Shown here piece by piece: positions 33,093 to 42,557 of a DNA stretch of 64,000 nucleotides. The notes under the pieces were generated by a model. The model was not told the origin of the DNA, did no database searches, and worked only from the letters and a program-made list of their open reading frames with translations. Positions within the stretch are counted from its first letter, which is position 1, and every line of letters starts with the position of its first letter. This DNA is from Hymenobacter sp. BT559 (lineage in GTDB: Bacteria; Bacteroidota; Bacteroidia; Cytophagales; Hymenobacteraceae). Where the stretch lies: NCBI RefSeq assembly GCF_016427535.1, contig NZ_JAELXV010000005.1:1-64000 (forward strand), written 5' to 3'. The translations under genes were made by a program, and so were the position numbers.

Positions 33093-33386
33093 ATGCGCTT
33101 TCAACCTCTGTTCTTTGCTTTGCTGTTGAGCCTGGGTGTGCTCGGCACACGGGCGGTTTCAGCCCAGGTAGTTATCAATGCCCAGATTGGCCGGCCCTAC
33201 TACGCCCCGCGGCCTTACTATGGGCCCCGCTACTACTACCCGCCAGTAGCGCCCCCGGTAGTAGTGGCACCGCCGCCGCCCGTGGTGGTGTATCCGCAGC
33301 CTTACTACTACGCGCCCCGGCCGCGGGTGTACTACGCCCCTCGCCCCTACTACCGCCACGGGCGCGGCTACGGCCGCCGGTGGTAG
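33093..33386 (+). CDS. Tyr/Pro/Arg-rich exported protein
   Basis: A 97-residue product with a signal peptide (QPLFFALLLSLGVLGTRAVSA) followed by low-complexity repeats of the type RPYYAPRPYYGPRYYYPP and VVVAPPPPVVVYPQPYYY. The start at the ATG at 33093 gives a clean signal peptide; the open frame extends back to 32997 without one. Composition resembles the preceding lipoprotein, so the pair may form one envelope-related unit. Function unknown. Confidence 0.7.
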   Translation: MRFQPLFFALLLSLGVLGTRAVSAQVVINAQIGRPYYAPRPYYGPRYYYPPVAPPVVVAPPPPVVVYPQPYYYAPRPRVYYAPRPYYRHGRGYGRRW

Positions 33387-33417
33387 CATCCTAGGTACCT
33401 AGGCAGGCCAGAAACAC

Positions 33418-33461
33418 AAAGCGCCTCCGATAGCCACGGCTGTCGGGGGCGCTTTTTTTTT
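33418..33461 (+). terminator. intrinsic terminator after the Tyr/Pro-rich protein gene
   Basis: AGCGCCTCCGATAGCC and GGCTGTCGGGGGCGCT pair with a few mismatches and are followed by nine T on the plus strand. It stops transcription towards the convergent oxidoreductase gene. Confidence 0.8.
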
Positions 33462-33488
33462 AATGAGTAAAGTGACCCTAGGGCACCG

Positions 33489-34133
33489 CTAGGCGTCCCC
33501 CAGTTCGTGCACCCGCGTGCCGCCACCATCCTCCTCGGCGGCGCGCAGCATGGCTTGGGCCACTGCCTTGGCCTTGATGGGCCGGTACTTCTGCCAGCGG
33601 CCACGCAGTATGGGGCGCGCCAAGGCTAGCAGCCAGCCGCCAATGCGCTCGCCCAGCCGCGGGGCCGCTCGCTCGCCGAGCAGCAGCGAGGGCCTGAAAA
33701 TGTGGATGGCCCGAAAGGGCGTTTGGCGCACAGATGCTTCCATTTCGCCCTTTACCTGGCTGTAGTAAAAACGCGACTCGGTATCGGCCCCTAGCGCCGA
33801 CACTACCAGAAACTGGGCCGCAAAATTGGCCGCCGTAATGGCCGCCAGCTTTACCACGTGTAGAAAATCGACTTCGAAAAAAGCCTCCTTGGAGCCCGCT
33901 TGCCGCATGGTAGTACCTAGGCAGCAGTATACATCGTCGGCAATGAGGCGCAGGCGTTCGGCTTCGAGCTGGCTGAGCTCCGTGACTACCTGCGTGAGCT
34001 TGGGGTGCTGCACGGCTACTGCCCGGCGACCCACCACGATTACTTTGGCATAGCGCTCCGAGGCAAGCAGCAGCGGCAAGAGTGCGCTGCCAACCAAGCC
34101 CGTGGCCCCGGCGAGTAAAGCTGTTTTTTTCAT
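33489..34133 (-). CDS. NAD(P)H-binding atypical SDR (TIP30/HTATIP2-like)
   Basis: A 214-residue Rossmann protein with an N-terminal ALLAGATGLVGSALLPLLL nucleotide site. VYCCLGTTMRQAGSKEAFFEVDF and a YYSQVKGEME Tyr-x3-Lys motif are typical of the HTATIP2/TIP30-like atypical short-chain dehydrogenases. The IFRPSLLLGER stretch also fits. Substrate unknown. The start is an ATG. It stands alone, convergent with the Tyr/Pro-rich gene and divergent from the sigma factor gene. Confidence 0.82.
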   Translation of the reverse strand: MKKTALLAGATGLVGSALLPLLLASERYAKVIVVGRRAVAVQHPKLTQVVTELSQLEAERLRLIADDVYCCLGTTMRQAGSKEAFFEVDFLHVVKLAAITAANFAAQFLVVSALGADTESRFYYSQVKGEMEASVRQTPFRAIHIFRPSLLLGERAAPRLGERIGGWLLALARPILRGRWQKYRPIKAKAVAQAMLRAAEEDGGGTRVHELGDA

Positions 34134-34461
34134 TGAAAGTAGAATAGCAAGGCGGAGGATAAGACTGCTGTTTTTAACTAAAGGTTTAGCCTAGCAGCTT
34201 AGCCACACTGCGAAGTGAGATGCCCTACCGCGCCGCAATAGACTATTAATCTGCCGCTTACTTACTGGCTACTCATAGGTGCGTGCAATTAGAATCTTCG
34301 CAATAACGCTGCAGCCTCGCTACTGACGCATGTCATTATTCCAATAAAAACTCGTAGTCTTGTGGTGTCTTTATTATTCTAGCCCCCAGCTTATTCTTTC
34401 CTGATATACTAGCATCGCAGCCTAAGGCATTTACCTCTCCCTAAAATCAGTAGCCATTGCC
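34134..34461. other. divergent intergenic region before the ECF sigma gene
   Basis: These 328 bases must hold promoters for the SDR gene (left) and the sigma factor gene (right). I find no full TAnnTTTG element, RNA gene or repeat. The right-hand part is A/T-rich (TTTATTATTC near 34370). Confidence 0.5.
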
Positions 34462-35049
34462 TTGCAACCGATAACCGACGAGCACAGCGCCCAGCTTTGG
34501 GAGGCCTTTCGGGGAGGTGAGGCCCGAGCGCTGGCCACGCTCTTTGATGGCTACTACGAGGCGCTGTACCACTACGGGCTGAAGCTGACCGGCGACGAGG
34601 AACTAGTAAAGGACTGCATCCAAAATCTCTTTCAGAAGCTGTGGCGGCGGCGCGAGGGACTGCGGGCCGTGCAGGTGGTGAAGGCGTACCTCTTCAAAGC
34701 ACTGCGGCGGCACCTAGGCGACGAAACCAAGCTGCTGCGGCAGCACCGCTACCTGCTACCGGCCTACTCCGATTCGTTTGAGGTCACTTACTCGCACGAG
34801 GAGTTTTTGATTGCTCAGCAGGGCGACGCCGAGCAGCAGGCCCGGCTGCTAGCAGCCCTCAACCGCCTTTCCAAGCGTCAGCGTGAAGCACTGTATCTGA
34901 AGTTTTTCGATGGGTTTGCCTACGAGCGCATTGCAGAGGTGATGGGCCTTAACACCCAGTCGGTCCGCAATTTGGTTTTCAATACTTTGCAAGTGCTACG
35001 CAAAGTATTAGCGATGGTAGTACTGCTGCTTTCCGGGCTAGCCGCCTAG
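34462..35049 (+). CDS. ECF-type RNA polymerase sigma factor
   Basis: A sigma-70 family ECF factor of 195 residues. Region 2 includes LFDGYYEALYHYGLKLTGDE and CIQNLFQKLWRRREG; region 4 includes LNRLSKRQREALYLKFFDG and the helix-turn-helix YERIAEVMGLNTQSVRNLV. The C-terminus is hydrophobic (VLAMVVLLLSGLAA). The start is a TTG at 34462. It is followed by a FecR gene and an STN-type SusC gene, so it should switch on this polysaccharide locus when the outer-membrane receptor is occupied, as in Bacteroidota FecI/FecR systems. Confidence 0.92.
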   Translation: MQPITDEHSAQLWEAFRGGEARALATLFDGYYEALYHYGLKLTGDEELVKDCIQNLFQKLWRRREGLRAVQVVKAYLFKALRRHLGDETKLLRQHRYLLPAYSDSFEVTYSHEEFLIAQQGDAEQQARLLAALNRLSKRQREALYLKFFDGFAYERIAEVMGLNTQSVRNLVFNTLQVLRKVLAMVVLLLSGLAA

Positions 35050-35214
35050 CTTTAAATAGGGTGACAGACACCTATCTGGTAGCGCTTCAAAGAAAAGTTT
35101 TTGCGGGCATGAGTATAAACGGCCTCTTAGGCCGTGATGGAGATGAACCGGGCTGCTAGACTACCTAGGAGCCCGCAGCGGCACCCTGCTGCTAGCCCGT
35201 TTAGCCCACTGCTT

Positions 35215-36282
35215 ATGCCCTACAACGACTACTCGACTGATGATTTTTTGGCTGACGAGTCGTTTCAATCCTTCGTGATTGGCCACGACCCGGCGGCTGG
35301 CCAGTTTTGGCGCGCCTGGGTAGCCGAGCACCCTGCCAAGCAGACCGAATTTGACGAGGCCGCGGCGCTGCTGCAACTGCTAGCCACCGGCCAGTCGCCC
35401 CGCCTACCCCACTCGCTAAAGCAAACTGAAGCCGCAAAGCTGTGGCAGGCCATGCATGCCGCTCCCGCACCTCAACCACAGCCTATGCTGCGCGTGGGCC
35501 AACGAGCCCGCCGCTGGGCGGGGGCCGCCCTAGGTGCCTTGGCGTTGGGTTTTGCGGGCCTCGGGCTGTGGCAGCGCGCCGCCGTGGCCCCCACCCCAGC
35601 CTGGACCAGCTACGCCACCAAAGCGGGCGAGCGCCGCGAACTGACGCTACCCGATGGCTCCCGCGTGATGCTGAATGCCAACTCAGTACTGAAGCTGGCC
35701 ACTACCTGGCAGCCGGGCCACGCCCGCGAAGTATGGCTGGCGGGCGAAGCTTTTTTCCGGGTGCGCCACACGGCACCGGCGCAACTCATGGCGGTGGCTG
35801 CTGCCCCGGCCAATGTAAAGTTTACGGTGCACGCCGGGCCGCTCGATGTGGCGGTACTCGGCACGCAGTTCGACGTGCTGAACCGGCCGGGCCGGGCCAA
35901 GGTCGTGCTGCAAACGGGGCAGGTGCAACTGCGGCACGTGCGGCCCGGCGGCACTGAAACGCTGCTGCTCAAGCCCGGTGAGTTGGCCGAGCTGCGCCCA
36001 GCGGCGGCGGCCGCGCCGCTGGCCAAGCGCCCTGTCGATGCCGCGCTGTATGCAGGCTGGACTAGCGGGCACCTAGACTTTGCCGACACGCCGGCCTCGG
36101 AGGTCATTGCCCTGCTCGAAGACACTTATGGGTTGCACATCACGCTGGGCAACCCCGCTTTGCGCCAGCAAAAGCTTAGCGGCTCGGTGCCTAGTCAGGA
36201 CCTAGACGTGCTGCTGGCCACGCTCGCTAAGTCACTAGATACGAGTGTGCACCGCACGGGCACCCACGTGCGGTTCGACTGA
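35215..36282 (+). CDS. FecR-family anti-sigma factor
   Basis: An inner-membrane regulator of 355 residues that holds the ECF sigma factor until a signal from SusC arrives. The N-terminal cytosolic part (about 1-95) binds sigma. A single membrane helix GAALGALALGFAGLGLW lies near residues 100-116. The FecR domain begins at YATKAGERRELTLPDGSRV and runs through WLAGEAFFRV. The C-terminal part (LDFADTPASEVIALLEDTYG and onwards) matches DUF4974, which contacts the STN domain. The ATG at 35215 is preferred over 35134, since the extra residues are low-complexity. Confidence 0.9.
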   Translation: MPYNDYSTDDFLADESFQSFVIGHDPAAGQFWRAWVAEHPAKQTEFDEAAALLQLLATGQSPRLPHSLKQTEAAKLWQAMHAAPAPQPQPMLRVGQRARRWAGAALGALALGFAGLGLWQRAAVAPTPAWTSYATKAGERRELTLPDGSRVMLNANSVLKLATTWQPGHAREVWLAGEAFFRVRHTAPAQLMAVAAAPANVKFTVHAGPLDVAVLGTQFDVLNRPGRAKVVLQTGQVQLRHVRPGGTETLLLKPGELAELRPAAAAAPLAKRPVDAALYAGWTSGHLDFADTPASEVIALLEDTYGLHITLGNPALRQQKLSGSVPSQDLDVLLATLAKSLDTSVHRTGTHVRFD

Positions 36283-36331
36283 TTTTCGCCTGCCTTTTCG
36301 CCGTTTCTCACCCTCTTTTCCATTCCCACCC

Positions 36332-39300
36332 ATGGTTCATTATACCCCATCGATTAAGCTGCTGCCCCTTTTGTTTGCCGGGGGGCTGCACGTGGCACGG
36401 GCGCAAAGCCCCGTCGTGGCCATGCTGCGGCCCACGCAGGATGTCACGGCTGGCGCGGCGCGAGCCGCCGAGCGTGGCACCTCGCTCGAAAGCATTTTGC
36501 AGGAGCTGAAGAAGACGCACCACGTCTTTTTTATGTACCGCAGCGAGCTGGTTAAGAACAAGTTCGTGAATGTGGAAGCCCGCACCTTTCGCACCTGGGA
36601 GGAAAAGCTGACCTACGCCGTGACGGCCAGCGGCCTGCGGGTGGAGAAGACGGACCACAACGTGTACGTCATTTCGCAGCCCAAATTGCCCGGTCCTGAG
36701 GCTCAGACGAGCTCGACCACCAGCGGCCCCAATGCCGCCCCGGATGCTACCCTCTCCCCCACCGCCGTACCCGTAACCGGCCGCGTAACTGGCCCCGACG
36801 GGGCGGCCGTGCCCGGCGTGACGGTGCTAGTGAAGGGCACTACCAACGGCACGACCACCGATGCCAACGGCAATTTTTCGCTCACTTTGCCCGATACCAA
36901 TGGCACGCTGGTAGTGTCGGCCATCGGTTTCGTGACGCAAGAGCTGCCGCTGCAAGGGCGCACGCAGCTAAACGTGGTGCTGGCCAACGATGTGCAGGCC
37001 CTAGGTGACGTAGTCGTCCTAGGTTACACTACCGAGCGCAAGGCCGACCTCACTGGGGCCGTGGCGCAGGTGAGCCAGCGCGACATCAGCGGCCTGCCGG
37101 TGACGACGCCCGCGCAGATTTTGCAGGGCAAGGCGGCGGGCGTGGCCATTACGGCGGCCACTGGGGCGCCGGGAGAGAACATCGCGGTGCGCATCCGGGG
37201 GGTGGGCACTATAAATGACAACAACCCGCTTTATATAATTGATGGTGTGCCGACTAAGGACGGCATCAACCAGATTTCGCCCAATGATATTGAGAGCATC
37301 AACATTCTAAAGGATGCATCGTCGGCAGCCATCTACGGGGCGCGGGCCTCGAATGGCGTGGTGGTGGTGACGACCAAGCGCGGCAAATCGGGCAAGCCGC
37401 GGCTGAGTGTGAGCGCCTACAGCGGCGTGCAAACGGCGGTTAACCTCATCAAAATGGCTAACACGCCGCAGTACGTGAACGCCTACAACGTGGCCGCCCA
37501 GAACGATGGCCGCACCCAGATTCCGGCGGCGGTAGCCGCCACGCTGCCCGATGTAAACTGGCTGAAGGAAGTACTGAAACCAGCCTGGCAGCACAACGTG
37601 CAGCTCGACGTGAGCGGCGGCGGCGAAAACTCGCAGTACATCGTGTCGGGCAGCTACCTGACGCAGGATGGCTTGATAAATAACTCATCCTACGACCGCT
37701 ACAACCTGCGCACAGCCGTGAGCAGCTCGCTGTCGAAGTATGTAAAAATCGGCACCAACGCCAACCTCTCGTACAGCAAAACCCGGCAAGTGGGCACTTC
37801 CGGCGACGGGTTTGGTGATGGCAATCCGGGAGCCAGCGTGGTACGCTTTGCGCTGTTTCGCACGCCGGGCACACCGGTCTACAACGACCTAGGGCAGTTT
37901 GTGGACTTGCCTACGGCGGGCGGGCAGCCGGCCTCGGCCTTCCTAGGTGACGGTATCAACCCGGTGGCGCTGGCCGACGCGGCCGACCGCAATTTCAACG
38001 CTTACTCGGTGCTCGGCAACGCTTATATAGAGGTGACGCCGGTGGCGCATTTGCGCATCCGGTCTGACTACGGCATCACGTTTCGCATCACCGATTACAA
38101 GCAGTTTTTTAAGACCTACGGCATCGACCGCTCGTTCAACTCACCGGCCTCATTGGCGCAGTCCAATACCAACGAATTCAATTTCAACTGGACTAACACG
38201 GCTGTTTACGACCTATCTGTGGGCAAGAGCACATTTGCCTTTTTGCTGGGCACCGAGGCCATTAAGAATAATTCGCGGGGCATTTCGGCCTCGCGGCGCG
38301 GGTACGTCGACCAGTCGCCCACATTCCAGTACCTCGACAATGGCACGGGCATTCAGCAGAATGGGGGCGGCGAGGCGCACTCGGCGCTGCTTTCGGGCTT
38401 TGGCCGGCTGACGTATGACTACGACGGGCGGTACCTAGCTACCGTCAACTTCCGGCGCGATGGCTCGTCGCAGCTTTCGCCGGGCCGGCGCACCCAGAAT
38501 TTCTACTCCGGCTCGGTGGGCTGGAACCTAGCACGCGAAGCCTTTATGAGCAACCTAGAAGCCATTTCGCTACTGAAAGCGCGGGTGAGCCTAGGGCAGC
38601 TCGGCAACTCGGCCATCGGCAACTACCCCTACGCCTCGCTGGTGGGCAACACGGGCTATTACCCGTTTGGGGGCGTATCGACGCAGGCGCTGAGCGTGGT
38701 GACCAAGGGCAACCCGGACATCAAGTGGGAGACCAGCACCCAAACCAACTTCGGCCTCGACCTAGGGCTGCTGAAGGGCGCGCTGCAAATCTCGGCCGAC
38801 TACTTTATCAAGAATACCTCGGATGTGCTGCTGTTTTTGCCGCAGCCCAGCAGCGCCGGCAACGGCGGCAACCCGGCCGTGAACGCCGGCAAGATTCAGA
38901 ACCGAGGTTTTGAGCTGGAGCTGAGCTACCGCAACACCATCGGCAAGGACTGGAGCTACGGCCTGAACGGCAACCTGGCCACGCTACGCAACGAAGTGCA
39001 GTCCCTAGGTACGGCCACGCCCATCGTGGGCGGCCGCATCGACAACAACTACTACGCCACGCTGACTACAGTGGGCCAGCCGATTGGAGCGTTTTACTTG
39101 CTGAAAACGGAGGGTATTTTTCAGACCGCGCAGGAGGTGTTTACGCACGCCTACCAGGGGCCGGGCATTCAGCCGGGCGACGTGAAATTTCAGGACCTAA
39201 GCGGCCCCGATGGGGTGCCCGATGGCGTGATTGATGGCTACGACCGCACCTTCGTGGGCAGCCCCATTCCGAAGCTGACCTACGGCCTGACCGGCAACGT

Positions 39301-39784
39301 GAGCTTTAAGAACATCGACCTGAGTGTGTTCTTTCAGGGCGTGCAGGGCAACAAGCTCTATAACCAGGTCAACACGGACATCGAGGGCTTTTACCGCGCC
39401 TTCAACCTCACCGAGCGGGCGGCCACCAACTACTGGACCGGCCCCGGCAGCACCAACCAGTTTCCGCGCCTGTCGTGGACCGGCGCTTCCAACAACAAGC
39501 AGCCCTCCGACCGCTTCTTGGAGGATGGCTCCTACCTGCGCCTCAAGAACGTGCAGCTCGGCTACACCTTCAATGAGAAGCTGCTGAGCGCGGTGCGCAT
39601 TTCGTCGGTGCGCATCTACGCCAGCGTGCAAAACCTGCTCACCTTCACCAAGTACACCGGCCTCGACCCCGAGCAGGGCACCAACAGCAACTCGCTCGGC
39701 GATGGCGTGCGAGCCACCGGCATCGACTTCGGCACCTACCCCTCGGCGCGCACCTTCACGGTGGGCATCAACGCTGGCTTCTAA
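36332..39784 (+). CDS. SusC-family TonB-linked transporter with STN signalling domain
   Basis: An outer-membrane importer of 1150 residues. Order: signal peptide (KLLPLLFAGGLHVARAQ), STN domain (LESILQELKKTHHVFFMYRS to NVYVIS, about 45-110), carboxypeptidase-regulatory-like domain (VTGRVTGPDGAAVPGVTVLV, about 145-235), plug (IRGVGTINDNNPLYIIDGVP, then NILKDASSAAIYGARASNG) and a long barrel ending RTFTVGINAGF. The STN domain signals to FecR, so import and gene control are linked. The ATG at 36332 gives the signal peptide; the open frame starts at 36245 inside the FecR gene. SusD follows 21 bases downstream. Confidence 0.95.
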   Translation: MVHYTPSIKLLPLLFAGGLHVARAQSPVVAMLRPTQDVTAGAARAAERGTSLESILQELKKTHHVFFMYRSELVKNKFVNVEARTFRTWEEKLTYAVTASGLRVEKTDHNVYVISQPKLPGPEAQTSSTTSGPNAAPDATLSPTAVPVTGRVTGPDGAAVPGVTVLVKGTTNGTTTDANGNFSLTLPDTNGTLVVSAIGFVTQELPLQGRTQLNVVLANDVQALGDVVVLGYTTERKADLTGAVAQVSQRDISGLPVTTPAQILQGKAAGVAITAATGAPGENIAVRIRGVGTINDNNPLYIIDGVPTKDGINQISPNDIESINILKDASSAAIYGARASNGVVVVTTKRGKSGKPRLSVSAYSGVQTAVNLIKMANTPQYVNAYNVAAQNDGRTQIPAAVAATLPDVNWLKEVLKPAWQHNVQLDVSGGGENSQYIVSGSYLTQDGLINNSSYDRYNLRTAVSSSLSKYVKIGTNANLSYSKTRQVGTSGDGFGDGNPGASVVRFALFRTPGTPVYNDLGQFVDLPTAGGQPASAFLGDGINPVALADAADRNFNAYSVLGNAYIEVTPVAHLRIRSDYGITFRITDYKQFFKTYGIDRSFNSPASLAQSNTNEFNFNWTNTAVYDLSVGKSTFAFLLGTEAIKNNSRGISASRRGYVDQSPTFQYLDNGTGIQQNGGGEAHSALLSGFGRLTYDYDGRYLATVNFRRDGSSQLSPGRRTQNFYSGSVGWNLAREAFMSNLEAISLLKARVSLGQLGNSAIGNYPYASLVGNTGYYPFGGVSTQALSVVTKGNPDIKWETSTQTNFGLDLGLLKGALQISADYFIKNTSDVLLFLPQPSSAGNGGNPAVNAGKIQNRGFELELSYRNTIGKDWSYGLNGNLATLRNEVQSLGTATPIVGGRIDNNYYATLTTVGQPIGAFYLLKTEGIFQTAQEVFTHAYQGPGIQPGDVKFQDLSGPDGVPDGVIDGYDRTFVGSPIPKLTYGLTGNVSFKNIDLSVFFQGVQGNKLYNQVNTDIEGFYRAFNLTERAATNYWTGPGSTNQFPRLSWTGASNNKQPSDRFLEDGSYLRLKNVQLGYTFNEKLLSAVRISSVRIYASVQNLLTFTKYTGLDPEQGTNSNSLGDGVRATGIDFGTYPSARTFTVGINAGF

Positions 39785-39805
39785 CCTTTTCGCGCGCTAT
39801 CTATC

Positions 39806-41302
39806 ATGAAAATCCCACCCGCCGCCCTCCTACTGGGGGGCCTGCTGCTCGGCACCGCCAGCTGCAAAACTTTCCTGGACCAGCCCGTGCTAGGGCAGTA
39901 TGAAGCCGGCCAGTTTTTCACGTCAGACACCAATGCCATCCTGGCCGTGAACGCGGCCTACGTGCCACTGTCGTTCCGCGACGCATCGTCGAACGCGCTG
40001 TGGGTGCTCGGTGATGTGGCCTCCGACGACGCCGTGAAGGGCAGTAATCCTGGCGACCAAGCCGACTTCGAAAACATTGATATTTTCAACATCACGCCCA
40101 TTAACTCGGCCGTGGAGGCCCAGTGGCGGCGCTACTACGACGGCATCCTGAAGTGCAACGTGGTGCTCGACGGCCTGCCCGCCGACAATGCCAGCGTGAG
40201 CGCCGCCGTGCGGCAGCAGGTGACGGGGCAGGCGCAGTTTCTGCGGGCGTATTACTACTTTCAGTTGGCGGCCATTTACGGCAACGTGCCACTGCGCCTG
40301 AAGGTGGAAACGCCCGCCGAGCTGCAAAGCCCGGCCGTGCCCCAGGCCCAGATTTTTGCGCAGGTAGAGCTAGACTGCCAGGCCGCCATGGCCGCGCTGC
40401 CCGCCACCTGGACCGGCACCGACGTGGGCCGCGCTACCAAGGGCGCCGCCATGGCGCTGCTCGCCAAAACCTATCTCTACGAGCAGAAATGGACCCTGGC
40501 GGCTCAAACCGCCCAGGCCGTGGAGGCCCTAGGTACCTATAGCCTGCTGCCAGTGTTTGCCGACAATTTCCGGGCGACGACCAAGAACAACCCGGAGGCC
40601 ATTTTCTCGGTGCAGCACACTTCGGGCCTCAGCCCCAACCAGGGCAACAACCTCAACCAGTGGTTTGCCCCGCGCCCGCAGAATGGCTACGGGTTTTTCT
40701 GGCCCACCCAGAGCCTCGTCGACAACTTTGAGCGCACCTCGGCCGGCGTCGTAGACCCTAGGCTCGATTATTCGGTGGGCCGCAGTGGGCAGTCGTTTTT
40801 CGGTGTGCCCTTCGACCCTACTTGGAGCGGCACGGGCTACGTGTCGAAAAAGCACTTGCAGCCGCTGACCGAGATACCCACTACCATCAAGGGCGATGGC
40901 AACCTGAACTTCCAGGCCATTCGTTACGCCGACGTGCTGCTCATTGATGCCGAGGCGTCTAACGAAGCTGGCAACAGCGCCAACGCGCTGAAGGCGCTAA
41001 ACCAAGTGCGCAAGCGTGCCCGCGAGAGCTACCTCTACGACACCTCGCTGCCCAACTCGGGCACGGTGCCCAGCGGCCTGCTGCCCGATGTGACTACCAC
41101 CGACCAAAGCCTGCTGCGCGACGCCATCCGGCGCGAGCGCCGCTCGGAGCTGGCGCTGGAGTTTCAGCGGTTTTTCGACATCACGCGCTACGGGCAGGCC
41201 TACGCCCAGCAGGCGCTGGCCGACCGGCCCAACTTCAACTACAGCCGCAACCGCTTCTACCCCATCCCGCAGAGCGAGCGCGACACCAACAAGGGCTTGT
41301 AG
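39806..41302 (+). CDS. SusD/RagB-family outer-membrane lipoprotein
   Basis: The surface glycan-capturing partner of the preceding SusC, 498 residues. The lipoprotein signal peptide PPAALLLGGLLLGTASCK leads to the acylated cysteine at about residue 20. SusD helical repeats run through QFLRAYYYFQLAAIYGNVPL and MALLAKTYLYEQKWTLAA; the C-terminus has RRERRSELALEFQRFFDITR and ends with RFYPIPQSE. It starts 21 bases after susC, so the pair is co-translated, and the LamG lipoprotein gene follows after 35 bases. Confidence 0.95.
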   Translation: MKIPPAALLLGGLLLGTASCKTFLDQPVLGQYEAGQFFTSDTNAILAVNAAYVPLSFRDASSNALWVLGDVASDDAVKGSNPGDQADFENIDIFNITPINSAVEAQWRRYYDGILKCNVVLDGLPADNASVSAAVRQQVTGQAQFLRAYYYFQLAAIYGNVPLRLKVETPAELQSPAVPQAQIFAQVELDCQAAMAALPATWTGTDVGRATKGAAMALLAKTYLYEQKWTLAAQTAQAVEALGTYSLLPVFADNFRATTKNNPEAIFSVQHTSGLSPNQGNNLNQWFAPRPQNGYGFFWPTQSLVDNFERTSAGVVDPRLDYSVGRSGQSFFGVPFDPTWSGTGYVSKKHLQPLTEIPTTIKGDGNLNFQAIRYADVLLIDAEASNEAGNSANALKALNQVRKRARESYLYDTSLPNSGTVPSGLLPDVTTTDQSLLRDAIRRERRSELALEFQRFFDITRYGQAYAQQALADRPNFNYSRNRFYPIPQSERDTNKGL

Positions 41303-41337
41303 CCGCCTTTCCTTCCCACCCAACTCTTCGCTAGGTT

Positions 41338-42408
41338 ATGAAAAGCTCTAAATTTTACGTGTTAGTGCTGTCTGGGCTGCTCGGGGCGCTGACGTTTGCC
41401 TCGTCGTGCTCGAAAGACAACGACGACACTGCTCCCGTGGGCCCCGTGGATAAAACCAAACTCACGGCCCTCATTGACTCCGTGACCGTCGGCTACAATG
41501 CCGCCGTGGAGGGTAACAAGCCCGGTAACTACGCGCCGGGCGCCAAGGCCGCCCTCAAAACGGCCCTGGACCTATCCACCGTCACCAAAAACGACCCTAG
41601 CTACAACCAAGCCGCCGTGAACGCGACCACCGCCAACCTGCGGCGGGCCGTGGCGGCCTTCAAGTCGGCCCTGGTGCAGGAAGTGTCGGTAGCCAACCTA
41701 GTGGCGCAGTGGAAGTTTGAGGGCAATGCCAACGACGCCACGCCTAATGCTAATAACGGCACTCTGAAATCGGGCCCCACCGGCCCCGGCACCGCGCCCG
41801 GCGATGGCGGCACGCTGCCTACGCTGGTAGCCGACCGCTTTGGCCAGGCCGGTCAGGCTTATGAGTTTACTAATGGCGCCTACATCGAGGTGCCGTACAA
41901 GGCGGCGCTGAATCCACAAGCCATCACTATCAGCTTGTGGTGCAAGCGCTTTGATGGCAATGATGCCAACTACCTAGTGTCGCTAAACCGCTGGCAGAGT
42001 TACAAATTCCAGCTGCAAGGCGCGGGCAAGCCTTTCCTCACCGTGGGCACTACGTCGACCATCGCGGACAAGGACGCCGACTCGGGCATCGTGCCCATCA
42101 ATACATGGACGCACGTGGCTGCGTCGTACACCGACGGCAGCATGAAGTTTTACATCAACGGGGCGCTGGTCAAAACCTGGACCGACGTGAAGGGCCCGCT
42201 TAAGACTGCCCCGCAGGCCGTGCCGCTGTGCATTGGCCAGCAGCTGCCTAAGGACATCTACAACAGCACGCCCACCGGCGGCCAAGCTACCGGCTACTTC
42301 GACTACTATGGCCCGGCCTTCTTCAAAGGTCAGATAGACGACATCCGCCTCTACAACCGCGCCCTGACCGACGCAGAGGTGCAGTCCATCTATACTATTG
42401 AAAAATAG
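41338..42408 (+). CDS. LamG-like (concanavalin A-fold) lipoprotein
   Basis: A 356-residue lipoprotein in the position where PULs often encode a SusE/F-type surface glycan-binding protein. The signal peptide LVLSGLLGALTFASSC ends at a cysteine near residue 24. A helical segment (about 38-118, KTKLTALIDSVTVGYNAAV and the following repeats) resembles FIVAR-type bundles. The C-terminal LamG/concanavalin domain starts near LVAQWKFEGNANDATPN and includes YIEVPYKAALNPQAITISLW and FKGQIDDIRLYNRAL. It probably binds glycan at the surface; ligand unknown. Confidence 0.85.
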   Translation: MKSSKFYVLVLSGLLGALTFASSCSKDNDDTAPVGPVDKTKLTALIDSVTVGYNAAVEGNKPGNYAPGAKAALKTALDLSTVTKNDPSYNQAAVNATTANLRRAVAAFKSALVQEVSVANLVAQWKFEGNANDATPNANNGTLKSGPTGPGTAPGDGGTLPTLVADRFGQAGQAYEFTNGAYIEVPYKAALNPQAITISLWCKRFDGNDANYLVSLNRWQSYKFQLQGAGKPFLTVGTTSTIADKDADSGIVPINTWTHVAASYTDGSMKFYINGALVKTWTDVKGPLKTAPQAVPLCIGQQLPKDIYNSTPTGGQATGYFDYYGPAFFKGQIDDIRLYNRALTDAEVQSIYTIEK

Positions 42409-42417
42409 CCGCTTTAG

Positions 42418-42508
42418 CTTGTCCTTGCGAGCGCAGCGAAGCAATCGCACCCGAACGGCGACGCTTAACAGGTGCGATTGCTTCGCTGCACTCGCAAGGA
42501 CAGACAAG
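42418..42508. repeat. palindromic intergenic element (family E)
   Basis: Left arm CTTGTCCTTGCGAGCGCAGC (from 42418, continuing to 42451) is complementary to 42471-42508 apart from a few positions. It lies between the LamG lipoprotein and GH130-like genes. The GAGCGCAGCGAAG core is shared with family A elements. Confidence 0.88.
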
Positions 42509-42557
42509 TTCAGTCTGTCTCCCACTCTTTCCTACCCTCTTCACTCTCCGAAACTGC

